Assembly (NCBI RefSeq): GCF_018122735.1
Contig: NZ_JAGRRD010000001.1
Span: 4,521,476-4,585,475, forward strand
Source of the DNA: Azoarcus sp. L1K30
GTDB lineage: Bacteria; Pseudomonadota; Gammaproteobacteria; Burkholderiales; Rhodocyclaceae
DNA length: 64,000 bases
Direction: 5' to 3'
The position numbers and the translations under genes are program-made. Each line of letters opens with the position of its first letter. Position 1 is the first letter of the stretch. The notes under the pieces were generated by a model, which saw only the letters and a program-made list of their open reading frames with translations, had not been told where the DNA came from and did no database searches. Below are positions 45,465-54,900 of the stretch, piece after piece.

Positions 45465-46640
45465 TTACAGTACGGTACGCATGCGAGCGACTGCTTCGAG
45501 CAGCCGCTCGCTTCGTGTCGTGTAGGCGATGCGTAGATGCTGGCGCGGTAGATGGTGGCCGAAGTCGAGTCCGGGCGTGGTTGCAACGCTGGCATCTTCG
45601 ATCAGGCGGCGGGCGAGGTGCTCGCTGTCGGTGGCCAGGCCAGAAACGTCGGCATAGATGTAGAACGCACCTTGTGGCTCGGTCCGGATGTTGAATCCCA
45701 GCTCGCGCAATGCGGGCAGGAGGACGTTGCGCCTTTCTTCGAATACCTGGCGCCGTTGTTCCAGTATCTCCAGCGTGTGTGGTTCGAAGGCGGCGAGCGC
45801 AGCGTATTGCGCGGGGGTGGAGGCGGAGATGAAGAAGTGTTGCGCGAGCTTCTCGATCTCCCTTACATAGGCCTGAGGGGCCACCAGCCAGCCCAGCCGC
45901 CAGCCGGTCATGCCGAAGTACTTCGAAAAGCTGTTCACCACGAACAGGTTGTTGGCCGCTGCCAGCGTGGATTGCGCGAGCGCAGTCGAGCTGTCAACGC
46001 CGTAGGTCAGTCCCTGGTAGATTTCGTCGACGAGCAGCAAACCGCCGCGCGCCTGCGTGCAGCGCTGCAGTTGGAGCAGCTCGTCCGCACTCAGCACCGT
46101 CCCGGTGGGGTTGGAGGGCGTGGCCACCATCAGTCCGCAGGTGTGCTCGGTCCATGCGCGCTCGATCTGGTGCGTCGTCGGCTGATAGCGCGTGGTGGCG
46201 TCGACCGGAATGACGGTGGCGGTGCCTTCGAAACTGCGCACCATGTGACGGTTCGACGGGTAACCCGGATCCGGAATCAGCCATTCGTCGCCGGGGCTGG
46301 TCGTTGCTGCCAGTGCCAGCATCAGCGCGCCCGAGGCGCCGGCGGTGACGATGATGCGTTCGGGGGAGATGTCGGCATTGAAGCGGGTCTGATAGAAGCA
46401 CGAGATCGCTTCCCTCAGCGCAGTCAGTCCGAGTCCGGGTGTGTAGTGGACATCACCGCCCGCGATGAATCGTGTGGCAGCGTCGATCATCGGTTGCGGC
46501 GTGGGAAAATCGGGTTCGCCGACCTCCATGTGGATGATGTCCCGTCCCGCCGCTTGCAGTTCGCGCGCGCGGCGCAACAACTCCATGACATGGAAGGGTT
46601 GAATGTCCTTCATCCGGTTGGCGAGGCGCGTGGGTGTCAT
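45465..46640 (-). CDS. Pyridoxal phosphate-dependent aminotransferase (class I/II)
   Basis: A 391-residue fold-I enzyme. The PLP lysine lies in NSFSKYFGMTGWRLGW; GASGALMLAL binds the phosphate, and LMVATPSNPTGTVLS carries the Asn. The sequence is of the broad aspartate/alanine-type group and the substrate is not evident. The start ATG at 46640 has AGGAG six bases before it; the earlier in-frame ATG at 46673 overlaps the pckG terminator. It is downstream of pckG but separated by that terminator, and convergent with the transglycosylase gene. Confidence 0.9.
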   Translation of the reverse strand: MTPTRLANRMKDIQPFHVMELLRRARELQAAGRDIIHMEVGEPDFPTPQPMIDAATRFIAGGDVHYTPGLGLTALREAISCFYQTRFNADISPERIIVTAGASGALMLALAATTSPGDEWLIPDPGYPSNRHMVRSFEGTATVIPVDATTRYQPTTHQIERAWTEHTCGLMVATPSNPTGTVLSADELLQLQRCTQARGGLLLVDEIYQGLTYGVDSSTALAQSTLAAANNLFVVNSFSKYFGMTGWRLGWLVAPQAYVREIEKLAQHFFISASTPAQYAALAAFEPHTLEILEQRRQVFEERRNVLLPALRELGFNIRTEPQGAFYIYADVSGLATDSEHLARRLIEDASVATTPGLDFGHHLPRQHLRIAYTTRSERLLEAVARMRTVL

Positions 46641-46655
46641 CCGAAGCTCCTGAAA

Positions 46656-46684
46656 TGAAAAAAGCGCCGACAATGCGGCGCTTT
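46656..46684 (-). terminator. Intrinsic terminator downstream of pckG
   Basis: AAAGCGCCG / CGGCGCTTT makes a 9-bp stem with a six-base loop. On the minus strand it is followed by TTTTTTCA. A second GC hairpin (GCCGGCCC/GGGCCGGC) at 46694-46713 precedes it, directly after the pckG stop. Confidence 0.9.
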
Positions 46685-46719
46685 GTCGCCCATGCCGGCC
46701 CTGCGGGGCCGGCGCGGAC

Positions 46720-48567
46720 TCAATCGGCGTTCATGGCCAGTTCGAACAGTTCGCGCTTGAGGGCGAACTGCTTGGGCAGCCGATCCTGCAGCTTGTCGAA
46801 CCATTCCTTGTGCAGCGCCAGTTCCTGCTTCCAGGCTTCGGTGTCGACGGCCGTCAGCGCATCGAACTCGGCCTTGCTGACTTCTGCATCGGTCCAGTCG
46901 AGATCCTCGAAACGCGGCATCCAGCCCAGCGCGGTTTCCTTGGCGGCAATGTTGCCCTTGCAACGATCGACGATCCACTTCAGCACGCGCATGTTCTCGC
47001 CGAAACCGGGCCACATGAATTCACCCTTCTCGTTCATGCGGAACCAGTTTACGCAGAAGATCTTGGGCGTGTTCTCGACCGCGTGGCCCATTCTCAACCA
47101 GTGGTTGAAGTAGTCGCCCATGTGATAGCCGCAGAACGGCAGCATCGCGAACGGGTCGCGGCGGACGACGCCCTGCGCGCCGAAGGCTGCAGCAGTGGTT
47201 TCGGAGCCGAGCGTGGCCGCCATATAGACGCCGTAGTTCCAGTTGAACGCCTGGTAGACCAGCGGCACGGTAGTGGCGCGGCGGCCACCGAAGATGAAGG
47301 CCGAGATCGGCACGCCTTCGGGGTTTTCCCAGTTGGTGTCGATCGACGGGCACTGTCCGGCGGGCGCAGTGAAGCGCGAATTCGGGTGTGCGGCCTTGCG
47401 ACCGGTTTCCTTGGCAATCTCGGGCGTCCAGTCCTTGCCCTGCCAGTCGATCAGGTGAGCGGGCGCTTCCTTGCTCATGCCTTCCCACCACACATCGCCG
47501 TCGTCGGTCAGCGCGACGTTGGTGAAGATGATGTTTTCCTTCAGCGTGGCCATGGCGTTGAAGTTGGTCTTCTCGGAGGTGCCGGGGGCGACACCGAAGA
47601 AGCCGGCTTCCGGGTTGATGGCGTAGAACTTGCCGTCCTTGCCCGGCTTGATCCAGGCGATGTCGTCACCGACCGTGGTGATCTTCCAGCCGTTGAAGCT
47701 CTTGGGCGGGATCAGCATGGCAAAGTTGGTCTTGCCGCAGGCCGACGGGAAAGCCGCCGCAACGTAGGTCTTCTCGCCCTGGGGGTTTTCCACGCCCAGG
47801 ATGAGCATGTGCTCGGCCAGCCAGCCTTCGTCGCGCGCCATGGTGGAGGCGATGCGCAGCGCAAAGCACTTCTTGCCCAGCAGCGCGTTGCCGCCGTAGC
47901 CCGAGCCGTAGGACCAGATCTCGCGGGTCTCGGGGAAGTGGACGATGTACTTTGTAGTCGGGTTGCACGGCCAGCGGCTGTCCTTTTCGCCGTGCGCAAT
48001 GGGGGCACCGACCGAGTGCACGCAGGGAACGAACTCGCCACTGCTGCCGAGCACGTCGAACACGCCCTTGCCCATGCGCGTCATCGTGCGCATGTTGGTG
48101 ACGACGTAGGGGCTGTCGGAGATCTCGATGCCGATATGGGCGATCGGCGAGCCCAGCGGGCCCATCGAGAAGGGGATGACGTACATCGTGCGCCCGTGCA
48201 TCGAGCCCTTGAACAATTCGTTCAGGGTACCGCGCATCTTGGCCGGCTCTTCCCAGTTGTTGGTGGGGCCGGCATCATCCTTGTCCTTCGAGCAGATGAA
48301 GGTGCGGTCCTCGACGCGCGCCACATCGGACGGGTCGGAAAACGCGAGGTAGGAGTTCTTGCGCTTTTCCGGGTTGAGCTTGATCAGCATGCCCGACTCG
48401 ACCATTTCGGCGCACAGGCGGTCGTATTCTTCTTGGGAGCCGTCGCACCAGACGACCCGGTCCGGTTCGGTGAGGGTGGCGATTTCCGCGACCCACTTCT
48501 TCAGGCCTTCGTGACGGACATAATCGGGTGCTGCAGCCAGGGCTGCGTCGGCGAAGCGTTGACTCAT
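46720..48567 (-). CDS. pckG: Phosphoenolpyruvate carboxykinase (GTP)
   Basis: The 615-residue enzyme converts oxaloacetate and GTP to PEP and CO2 in gluconeogenesis. The kinase loop is [13 protein letters not shown] (near residue 272) with the catalytic Cys. The mobile and guanine-binding regions ([23 protein letters not shown]) are intact. The ATG at 48567 starts [10 protein letters not shown]; the frame upstream to 48804 is non-coding. It is transcribed divergently from maeB, and both use C4 metabolites, so shared control from the 370-bp gap is likely. Confidence 0.96.
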   Translation of the reverse strand: MSQRFADAALAAAPDYVRHEGLKKWVAEIATLTEPDRVVWCDGSQEEYDRLCAEMVESGMLIKLNPEKRKNSYLAFSDPSDVARVEDRTFICSKDKDDAGPTNNWEEPAKMRGTLNELFKGSMHGRTMYVIPFSMGPLGSPIAHIGIEISDSPYVVTNMRTMTRMGKGVFDVLGSSGEFVPCVHSVGAPIAHGEKDSRWPCNPTTKYIVHFPETREIWSYGSGYGGNALLGKKCFALRIASTMARDEGWLAEHMLILGVENPQGEKTYVAAAFPSACGKTNFAMLIPPKSFNGWKITTVGDDIAWIKPGKDGKFYAINPEAGFFGVAPGTSEKTNFNAMATLKENIIFTNVALTDDGDVWWEGMSKEAPAHLIDWQGKDWTPEIAKETGRKAAHPNSRFTAPAGQCPSIDTNWENPEGVPISAFIFGGRRATTVPLVYQAFNWNYGVYMAATLGSETTAAAFGAQGVVRRDPFAMLPFCGYHMGDYFNHWLRMGHAVENTPKIFCVNWFRMNEKGEFMWPGFGENMRVLKWIVDRCKGNIAAKETALGWMPRFEDLDWTDAEVSKAEFDALTAVDTEAWKQELALHKEWFDKLQDRLPKQFALKRELFELAMNAD

Positions 48568-48937
48568 GGCGAAAAGCTCTCCAGGTTGCTCAAGCGAAAC
48601 CTTTCCCGTCGGTCGAGCCTGATCGCACTCGAGAGGCCGTGTGGCCGGCGGGCACCAGGATGAAAGAGGTCGGCGCAGGCGCCAATCTATGCATCCTGCA
48701 ATACGGCATGCGGAAAATACGAAGATTAATCGCAGCCGATGAAAGCCTAACATTATGCCACGGGTCGCATTTTCCGGAAAAGGCGCAGTATCGGAAAGTT
48801 GCATTTCGCAATGTGAAAGTGCATTTCACGGGTGTATGATTCGCCTGTGAGACGGTGCGGCACCTGGCGTTGTGCCGATTGCCGGCCCAGAATAAAGCGC
48901 ACAACAACCACAACATCGACGAGACGGAAGACACATC
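48568..48937. promoter_or_regulatory. Divergent pckG-maeB control region with repeats
   Basis: The gap holds TTTTCCGGAAAA (48770-48781), a perfect 12-bp palindrome, and a direct repeat of GAAAGTTGCATTTC (48794-48807) and GAAAGTGCATTTC (48815-48827), spaced 21 bp or two helical turns. A plausible maeB promoter is TGTGAA (48812-48817), a 17-base spacer and TATGAT (48835-48840), so one repeat overlaps it. On the minus strand CATAAT (48757-48752) may serve pckG, with the palindrome close to its -35 region. Confidence 0.55.
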
Positions 48938-51211
48938 ATGGATGAACTGATTCGCGCTGCGGCGCTCGACTACCATCGCTATCCGCGCCCGGGCAAGATC
49001 TCGGTTACGCCCACCAAGGTATTGTCCAACCAGCGCGACCTGTCGCTGGCCTATTCGCCTGGTGTGGCTGCGGCCTGCGATGCGATCGTCGAAGACCCGG
49101 CCGAAGCGGCCAACCTCACCTCGCGCAGTAACCTGATCGGCGTGATCACCAACGGCACGGCGGTGCTCGGGCTGGGCAACATCGGCCCGCTCGCGGCCAA
49201 GCCGGTGATGGAGGGCAAGGGGGTGCTGTTCAAGAAGTTTGCCGGCATCGATGTGTTCGACCTCGAGATCAACGAGCCCGACGCGGACAAGCTCATCGAC
49301 ATGATCGCCGCGCTCGAGCCGACCTTCGGCGGCATCAACCTCGAGGACATCAAAGCGCCCGAGTGCTTCTACATCGAGAGCAAGCTGCGCGAGCGGATGA
49401 AGATCCCGGTCTTCCATGACGACCAGCATGGCACGGCGATCGTCGTCGGTGCGGCCATCCTCAATGGCCTCAAGATGCAGGGCAAGGCGCTCGACAAGGT
49501 CAAGCTCGTCACCTCCGGCGCAGGCGCTGCGGCATTGGCCTGCCTCGACCTGCTGGTGATGCTGGGGATCCCGGTGGAGAACATCTGGGTGACCGACATC
49601 GAGGGCGTGGTCTACGAAGGCCGCACCACGCTGATGGACCCGATCAAGGCGCGTTACGCCAAGAAGACCGACGCGCGCAAGCTGGCCGACATCATCGAAG
49701 GCGCGGACGTCGTGCTGGGACTATCTGCCGGCGGCGTGATCAAGCGCGAAATGGTGGCGAAGATGGCGCCCAAACCGCTGATCCTGGCGTTGGCCAATCC
49801 GACCCCGGAGATCCTGCCCGAAGAGGTGCTGGCCGTGCGCGACGACGCCATCATCGCGACCGGGCGTTCGGACTACCCGAACCAGGTCAACAACGTGCTG
49901 TGCTTCCCTTTCATTTTCCGCGGCGCGCTGGACGTCGGTGCCACCACCATCACGGATGAGATGAAGCTTGCGGCGGTGAAGGCGATCGCAGAATTGGCGC
50001 GCGCCGAGCAAAGCGACATCGTCGCCGCGGCTTACGGCGAAAAGGTATCGGGCTTCGGCACCGAGTACATCATTCCGCGCCCGTTCGATCCGCGCCTGAT
50101 CGTCAAGATCGCCCCGGCCGTGGCCGAAGCGGCGATGGCCTCGGGCGTGGCCACCCGCCCCATTACCGACTGGGATGCGTATCGCGCGCAACTGAACAAC
50201 TTCGTGTGGCACTCCGGGCTGATCATGAAGCCGGTGTTTGCCGCCGCCAAGAGCGCGCCCAAGCGCATCATCTTCTCCGAGGGCGAGTCCGAGAAGGTGC
50301 TGCGCGCTGTGCAGACTGTGGTGGACGAGGGACTGGCGCGGCCGATCCTGATCGGACGTCCCGAGATCGTGACCAACAACATCAAGCGCTTCGGCCTGCG
50401 CATTGAGGCCGAGCGCGACTTCGAGATGGTCAATCCCGAGTCCGACCCCCGTTTCCACGAACTGTGGGAGCACTATCATTCGTTGATGGAGCGCAAGGGC
50501 GTCTCGGTGGAGTACGCGAAGAAGGAAGTGCGCCGTCGCACCACGCTGATCGGCTCCCTGCTGCTCAAGTTCGGTTATGGCGACGGCCTGATCTGCGGCA
50601 CCTACGGCATGCACCGGCTGCATCTGGACTTTGTCGAGACCGTGCTCGGGCGCCGTGCCGGGGCGAAGAACTGCTACACGCTGAACCTGCTCAACCTGCC
50701 CGGGCGCACGCTGTTCCTTGCCGATACCTATGTCAACTACGACCCGACGCCTGAGCAGGTGGTCGAAATGACCTGCCTCGCCGCCGAGGAAATGAAGCGC
50801 TTCGGCATCGAGCCCCGTATCGCCCTGCTGTCGCACTCGTCCTTCGGTTCGGCCGATTCGCCGACCGCGGAGAAAATGCGAACCGCATTGCGCATGTTGC
50901 ATGAACAGCATCCCGAGCTGCAGGTCGAGGGTGAAATGCACGGCGATTCGGCGCTCGATGCCAGGCACCGCATGCAGATCTTCCCCAACGCGCGCATGCG
51001 CGAAGACGCCAACCTGTTGATCTTCCCCACGCTGGATGCGGCGAACATCGCCTTCAACCTGCTCAAGTGCGCCGCCGGCGAAGGCATGACCGTGGGGCCG
51101 ATTCTGCTGGGCGCGGCGAAGCCGGTACACATCCTGACGCCATCTGCGACGGTGCGCCGGATCATCAACATGACCGCGCTCACGGTGGTCGAGGCGGGGC
51201 AGGAGGGCTGA
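48938..51211 (+). CDS. maeB: NADP-dependent malic enzyme with C-terminal phosphotransacetylase-like domain (MaeB)
   Basis: The 757-residue protein decarboxylates malate to pyruvate with NADP+. Residues 1 to about 430 are the malic enzyme, with [15 protein letters not shown], a central [10 protein letters not shown] and the nucleotide loop [15 protein letters not shown]. Residues 430-757 resemble phosphotransacetylase and probably have a regulatory role, as in E. coli MaeB. The ATG at 48938 lies in a GGAAGACACATC context. Divergent from pckG across a repeat-bearing control region. Confidence 0.96.
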   Translation: MDELIRAAALDYHRYPRPGKISVTPTKVLSNQRDLSLAYSPGVAAACDAIVEDPAEAANLTSRSNLIGVITNGTAVLGLGNIGPLAAKPVMEGKGVLFKKFAGIDVFDLEINEPDADKLIDMIAALEPTFGGINLEDIKAPECFYIESKLRERMKIPVFHDDQHGTAIVVGAAILNGLKMQGKALDKVKLVTSGAGAAALACLDLLVMLGIPVENIWVTDIEGVVYEGRTTLMDPIKARYAKKTDARKLADIIEGADVVLGLSAGGVIKREMVAKMAPKPLILALANPTPEILPEEVLAVRDDAIIATGRSDYPNQVNNVLCFPFIFRGALDVGATTITDEMKLAAVKAIAELARAEQSDIVAAAYGEKVSGFGTEYIIPRPFDPRLIVKIAPAVAEAAMASGVATRPITDWDAYRAQLNNFVWHSGLIMKPVFAAAKSAPKRIIFSEGESEKVLRAVQTVVDEGLARPILIGRPEIVTNNIKRFGLRIEAERDFEMVNPESDPRFHELWEHYHSLMERKGVSVEYAKKEVRRRTTLIGSLLLKFGYGDGLICGTYGMHRLHLDFVETVLGRRAGAKNCYTLNLLNLPGRTLFLADTYVNYDPTPEQVVEMTCLAAEEMKRFGIEPRIALLSHSSFGSADSPTAEKMRTALRMLHEQHPELQVEGEMHGDSALDARHRMQIFPNARMREDANLLIFPTLDAANIAFNLLKCAAGEGMTVGPILLGAAKPVHILTPSATVRRIINMTALTVVEAGQEG

Positions 51212-51274
51212 GGCTGCTTTAAGCGTTTCGCCGTCATCCGTGCCTGTGCCATGATGCTCACGGGGGGCTCAGGC

Positions 51275-52429
51275 ATGGACGACAACAATGGGCGCATTGC
51301 GCTGGTATTGACCGGAGGGGGGGCACGGGCCGCATACCAGGTTGGTGTGTTGCAGGCGATCCGTCATATTCGTGGCCCGCGACCCGGCAATCCGTTTGCC
51401 ATTCTGTGTGGAACGTCCGCGGGCGGCATCAATGCCGCGGCGCTCGCGGTCTATTCGGCGGACTTCAACGCTGCCGTGCGCAAGGTGGCGTGGATCTGGC
51501 GCAATTTCAGGGCGCATCACGTCTATCGTACCGATGCGCTGGCCTTGCTGGGCTCCGGCTTGCGCTGGGGGTCGGCAATCTTCGCTGGCTGGGCTGTCAG
51601 GCAGACCCCGCGTTCCTTGCTGGATAACAGTCCCCTGCAGACCCTGCTCGAGCGCACGCTCGATTTTACGGCAATCGATCGCGCGGTTGAGAACGGTCAT
51701 CTGCACGCGCTGAGTGTCACGGTGTCGGGCTATACCTCGGGCGAGAGCATTGCGTTTTTCGCGGGACATCCATCGATTGAGCCCTGGCGCCGGGCGCAAC
51801 GGATCGGCGCGCGTGCCCGTCTGGGGGTTGAGCATCTGCTCGCCTCCAGCGCCATCCCTTTCGTCTTTCCGGCGACCCGGATCAATCGCGAGTATTTCGG
51901 CGACGGATCCATGCGCCAGCTGGCGCCGATCAGTCCGGCCATTCATCTCGGCGCCGACCGTATCCTGGTGATCGGCTCCGGGCGGCTGGCCGAGGAGGGG
52001 CGCCAGCGAACCGATGCCTATCCGTCTCCGGCGCAGATTGCCGGGCATGCCATGTCGAGCATCTTTCTCGATGGGCTTGCCGTCGATCTGGAGCGGATGG
52101 ACCGGATCAACTCGACCGTCAGTGCATTTACGCCCGAGCAGCGTGCCGCGGCTGGCGTGGCATTGCGCCCGATCGAGACGCTGGTGATTTCGCCGTCGCA
52201 GCGGCTGGATGCCATCGCGGGCCACCATCGCGAGGCATTGCCCCCCTTGCTGCGCACGATCCTGCGTGGCGTCGGTGCAATGCGCCGTGAGGGGTCGACG
52301 CTGCTCAGCTATCTGCTGTTCGAGCCCGGCTACACGCGGGCGCTGATGGAACTCGGCTTTCAGGATACGATGGCGCGGCGGGCAGAGGTCGAGGGCTTTC
52401 TGCGTATCGACGGCGTGCGGATGTCCTGA
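51275..52429 (+). CDS. Patatin-like phospholipase family protein
   Basis: The 384-residue protein has a Ser-Asp dyad: LVLTGGGARAAYQVGVL (oxyanion loop), GTSAGGINAAAL (nucleophile Ser) and GDGSMRQLAPIS (Asp, DG-type). Such enzymes release fatty acids from phospholipids. No signal peptide is seen. The ATG at 51275 is chosen, with GGGGGG-CTCAGG upstream; the in-frame ATG at 51251 has no ribosome site. It is downstream of maeB with a 63-bp gap. The physiological substrate is unknown. Confidence 0.92.
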   Translation: MDDNNGRIALVLTGGGARAAYQVGVLQAIRHIRGPRPGNPFAILCGTSAGGINAAALAVYSADFNAAVRKVAWIWRNFRAHHVYRTDALALLGSGLRWGSAIFAGWAVRQTPRSLLDNSPLQTLLERTLDFTAIDRAVENGHLHALSVTVSGYTSGESIAFFAGHPSIEPWRRAQRIGARARLGVEHLLASSAIPFVFPATRINREYFGDGSMRQLAPISPAIHLGADRILVIGSGRLAEEGRQRTDAYPSPAQIAGHAMSSIFLDGLAVDLERMDRINSTVSAFTPEQRAAAGVALRPIETLVISPSQRLDAIAGHHREALPPLLRTILRGVGAMRREGSTLLSYLLFEPGYTRALMELGFQDTMARRAEVEGFLRIDGVRMS

Positions 52430-52532
52430 TGAAGGCTGTCGAATGTTGTCGGGTGTTGCGTCATCTCAAGGCGGATCTCGCGCGTTGAGGGGACAATTCA
52501 TCGAGTCTTTTTTGAATTTACTTTAAAAAAGC

Positions 52533-52561
52533 TTGATATCTTCCTATTTTAGTTAAGAATT
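52533..52561 (+). promoter_or_regulatory. Possible promoter of the PBP7-like gene
   Basis: An AT-rich stretch contains TTGATA (52533-52538) and, after 17 bases, AGAATT (52556-52561). TAAGAA slightly earlier is an alternative -10. The ATG follows at 52588. Confidence 0.4.
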
Positions 52562-52587
52562 AACCTGTCTTCCGTTTTCTGCCGAGC

Positions 52588-53625
52588 ATGCCAATGAAGC
52601 CCCCATTTTTCCTTGTTGCACTGATGTCCGGCGTGCTGGCGCTTAGCGTCCTGAGCCCGGCCGAGGCAGCCGCATCGAACAAGTCTGCTAAGACTGTGAA
52701 GACCAACAAGGCCGTTCAGTCTAAATCAGTAGCCAAGACTGCGGTCAGGGCGAAAAAGCGGGTTGCGATCAAGACATCGGTGAGGAAGGCGGCACAGGGC
52801 GCGTCAGCTGTCGACGATGCCGCTGGCCTCGCGCTGGATTCGAAAGGGAATCCGATACTCAAGTCGTCGGCGTTCTATGTGGCAAATCAGGAAACCGGCG
52901 AAGTCCTGCTGGAGAAAAATGGCGGGGCCGTGCTGCCGATCGCATCGATCACCAAGCTGATGACGGCAATGGTCGTGCTCGAAGCCAGTCCCAGTCTGTC
53001 GGAAGAGCTGACCATCGACGAGGAAGACATCGACCAGATCAAAGGGACCGGGTCGCGCCTGTCGGTCGGTACCCGCCTGACGCGCGAACAGATGCTGCAA
53101 CTTGCACTGATGTCGTCGGAAAACCGCGCCGCATCTTCCCTTGCGCGCCACTATCCGGGCGGGGTGGCGGCTTTTGTCAATGCGATGAACATCAAGGCGC
53201 GCCTGCTCAGCATGTCTGACACGCATTTCTATGACAGCACTGGCCTCAATCCGGCCAACGTGTCGAGCCCGCGAGACTTGGCTCGCCTCGTTGCCGCCGC
53301 TGCGCGTTATCCGCTGATTCGCGAGTTCTCGACAACCGCTGAGCGTTACGTCGATGTCAAGGGGCGGCAACTACGCTTCGGCAACACCAATTCCTTGGTC
53401 AAGAATCCCGACTGGGAAATCGGTGTTTCCAAGACCGGTTATATCTCCGAGGCGGGGCGCTGCCTCGTCATGCAGGCCTGGATCAACCGCAAGCCGTTCG
53501 TGATCGTGCTGATGGACTCCGCGGGGCGCTACACACGCACGGCAGATGCACAACGTGTGCGCAAGTGGATGGATCTCCAGTCGGCAGAGCGTGTCGCGGC
53601 CGCATCCAAAGCCCGTCAGGGATGA
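52588..53625 (+). CDS. pbpG: D-alanyl-D-alanine endopeptidase (PBP7/8 type)
   Basis: The 345-residue serine peptidase cuts cross-links in peptidoglycan. An export signal (FFLVALMSGVLALSVLSPAEAAA) is followed by a Lys/Ala-rich linker of about 40 residues. The catalytic motifs are S120-I-T-K123, SSEN (SxN) and SKTG (KTG). Family S11, low-molecular-weight penicillin-binding proteins. The ATG at 52588 and one two codons later (52594) are both possible. Upstream DNA (52500-52560) is AT-rich, consistent with its own promoter. Confidence 0.92.
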   Translation: MPMKPPFFLVALMSGVLALSVLSPAEAAASNKSAKTVKTNKAVQSKSVAKTAVRAKKRVAIKTSVRKAAQGASAVDDAAGLALDSKGNPILKSSAFYVANQETGEVLLEKNGGAVLPIASITKLMTAMVVLEASPSLSEELTIDEEDIDQIKGTGSRLSVGTRLTREQMLQLALMSSENRAASSLARHYPGGVAAFVNAMNIKARLLSMSDTHFYDSTGLNPANVSSPRDLARLVAAAARYPLIREFSTTAERYVDVKGRQLRFGNTNSLVKNPDWEIGVSKTGYISEAGRCLVMQAWINRKPFVIVLMDSAGRYTRTADAQRVRKWMDLQSAERVAAASKARQG

Positions 53626-53686
53626 GTGCGAGGAGGGCGCGGCGGTCCGTTGTGGCCGGTTTGCGCCCTGGGGCCTGCCGCCCGTC

Positions 53687-54481
53687 CTATTTCGCGATAT
53701 AGCCCAACGACTTGGAAATGTCGTTGGCCGTTTCGCGTACCAGTGGCGCCCAGTCGGGGTTGAATCGTTCCGACGGTGTTGACAGTGACAGGCCGGCAAT
53801 GAGCTCGCCGCTGTCGTCGCGTATTCCGGCTGCGATGCAACGCACACCTGCTTCAACTTCGTCGAGGTCGAAGGCGACTGCATGGCGACGGACCTTGTCG
53901 AGCTCCTTCTCCAGCGCGGCGATCGTTGTCAGCGATTCCGGCGTTGACGCCGGCAGGCCGGTACGCTTGGCGTATTCGCGAACCTTTTCGAGTCCGTCTT
54001 CGACCAGGAAAAGTTTCCCCGTCGCAGTGGTATGCAGCGGCGCACGGGCGCCGACGATGTGCACGACGCGTACGGACGAGCGCCCGCTCGAGGTGCGCTC
54101 GACATAGACGATCTCATCGCCCGCCCGGATGCCCAAGTTGACGCTCTCACCGGTCGCCGCATGCAGCCTGAGCATGGCTGGCATCGCCGTTTCGCGCAGC
54201 GAAATGCGCGATTTCACCAGGCTGCCCAATTCAAGGAGCCTGATTCCGAGACGATAGATGCCCGCATCCGAGCGGTCGACGAAGCCGCTTTGGGTCATGG
54301 CGCCGAGAATCCGGTGCGCAGTCGACGGGTGCAGGCCGGTTTCCAGGGCCAGTTGCTTGAGTGGCACGGGGTCGGCGTGCTCGGCAAGCGCGTCGAGCAG
54401 CTTCATCATGCGTTCGATGACCTGGATGGGGTTCTTGGCCTCGGCCGGGGCCGAGGTCTCGTCGATCTTGATTGCGGACAC
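53687..54481 (-). CDS. IclR family transcriptional regulator
   Basis: A 264-residue regulator with an N-terminal winged helix-turn-helix (IQVIERMMKLLDALAEH, then LKQLALETGLHPSTAHRILGAM) and a C-terminal IclR effector domain (TGKLFLVEDGLEKVREYAKR, VEAGVRCIAAGIRDDSGELIAGLSLS). The inducer and targets are unknown. No ATG fits: GTG at 54481 has AGGT five bases before it; a TTG at 54511 is the alternative; the frame runs to 54775. It is convergent with the pbpG gene and divergent from the Mrp operon region. Confidence 0.9.
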   Translation of the reverse strand: MSAIKIDETSAPAEAKNPIQVIERMMKLLDALAEHADPVPLKQLALETGLHPSTAHRILGAMTQSGFVDRSDAGIYRLGIRLLELGSLVKSRISLRETAMPAMLRLHAATGESVNLGIRAGDEIVYVERTSSGRSSVRVVHIVGARAPLHTTATGKLFLVEDGLEKVREYAKRTGLPASTPESLTTIAALEKELDKVRRHAVAFDLDEVEAGVRCIAAGIRDDSGELIAGLSLSTPSERFNPDWAPLVRETANDISKSLGYIAK

Positions 54482-54900
54482 GTTGACCTGCAGGGTGGCT
54501 TGATGACTCAATGGTAACTGCGGGACCTGATTTCGCCTAGTGAAATGAACGTGGCGCTGAGAACGGATTTTGTGCGGGACGGCCGGCTCGAGATGGCGTC
54601 GGGCGATCTGCCGACGGGGCGCTGCTTGCGGGCTCGCGTTCGATGGGCGGCGCACGAAGGCGCGGCATGGTGCGTACAGGGCATGACCGACCCGGATGCG
54701 CTGTATGCTTACGCCGTCCGCGTCGCGAATGAGGCGCTGACCGCCTGTCAAGCGGCCGCGCAGGTTTGCCCGCACGCCTTATGGCTAGGCGGTTTCCCTG
54801 CGGATATACTTTTGCTCAATAATGCCCGGCCAGACCGGGTCGTTTTTTGCCCGTGTCGTCCTTTCCCCCGATGTCGAGGGGAGATCTGCCTGGAACCTGA
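54482..54900. other. Region upstream of the Mrp operon
   Basis: About 420 bp. A plus-strand frame (54545-54904, 119 codons) is open here but reads through a terminator-like hairpin and shows no family resemblance; I do not call it a gene. A possible -10 box TATACT occurs at 54805-54810, with a poor -35 region. The only other structure seen is the hairpin at 54824-54848. Confidence 0.45.
54824..54848 (+). terminator. Terminator-like hairpin upstream of the Mrp operon
   Basis: GCCCGG-CCAGA-CCGGGT gives a five- to six-base-pair GC stem with CG and then six T. It is 52 bp before the mnhA ATG. It may end an upstream transcript or act as an attenuator in a leader from TATACT at 54805. Confidence 0.5.

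Noticed and set aside
46810..48663. 617-codon frame antisense to pckG
   Set aside because: It mirrors pckG and continues into its control region; composition typical of a GC-rich antisense shadow.
49721..51130. 469-codon frame antisense to maeB
   Set aside because: Shadow of a conserved gene with full-length motifs on the other strand.
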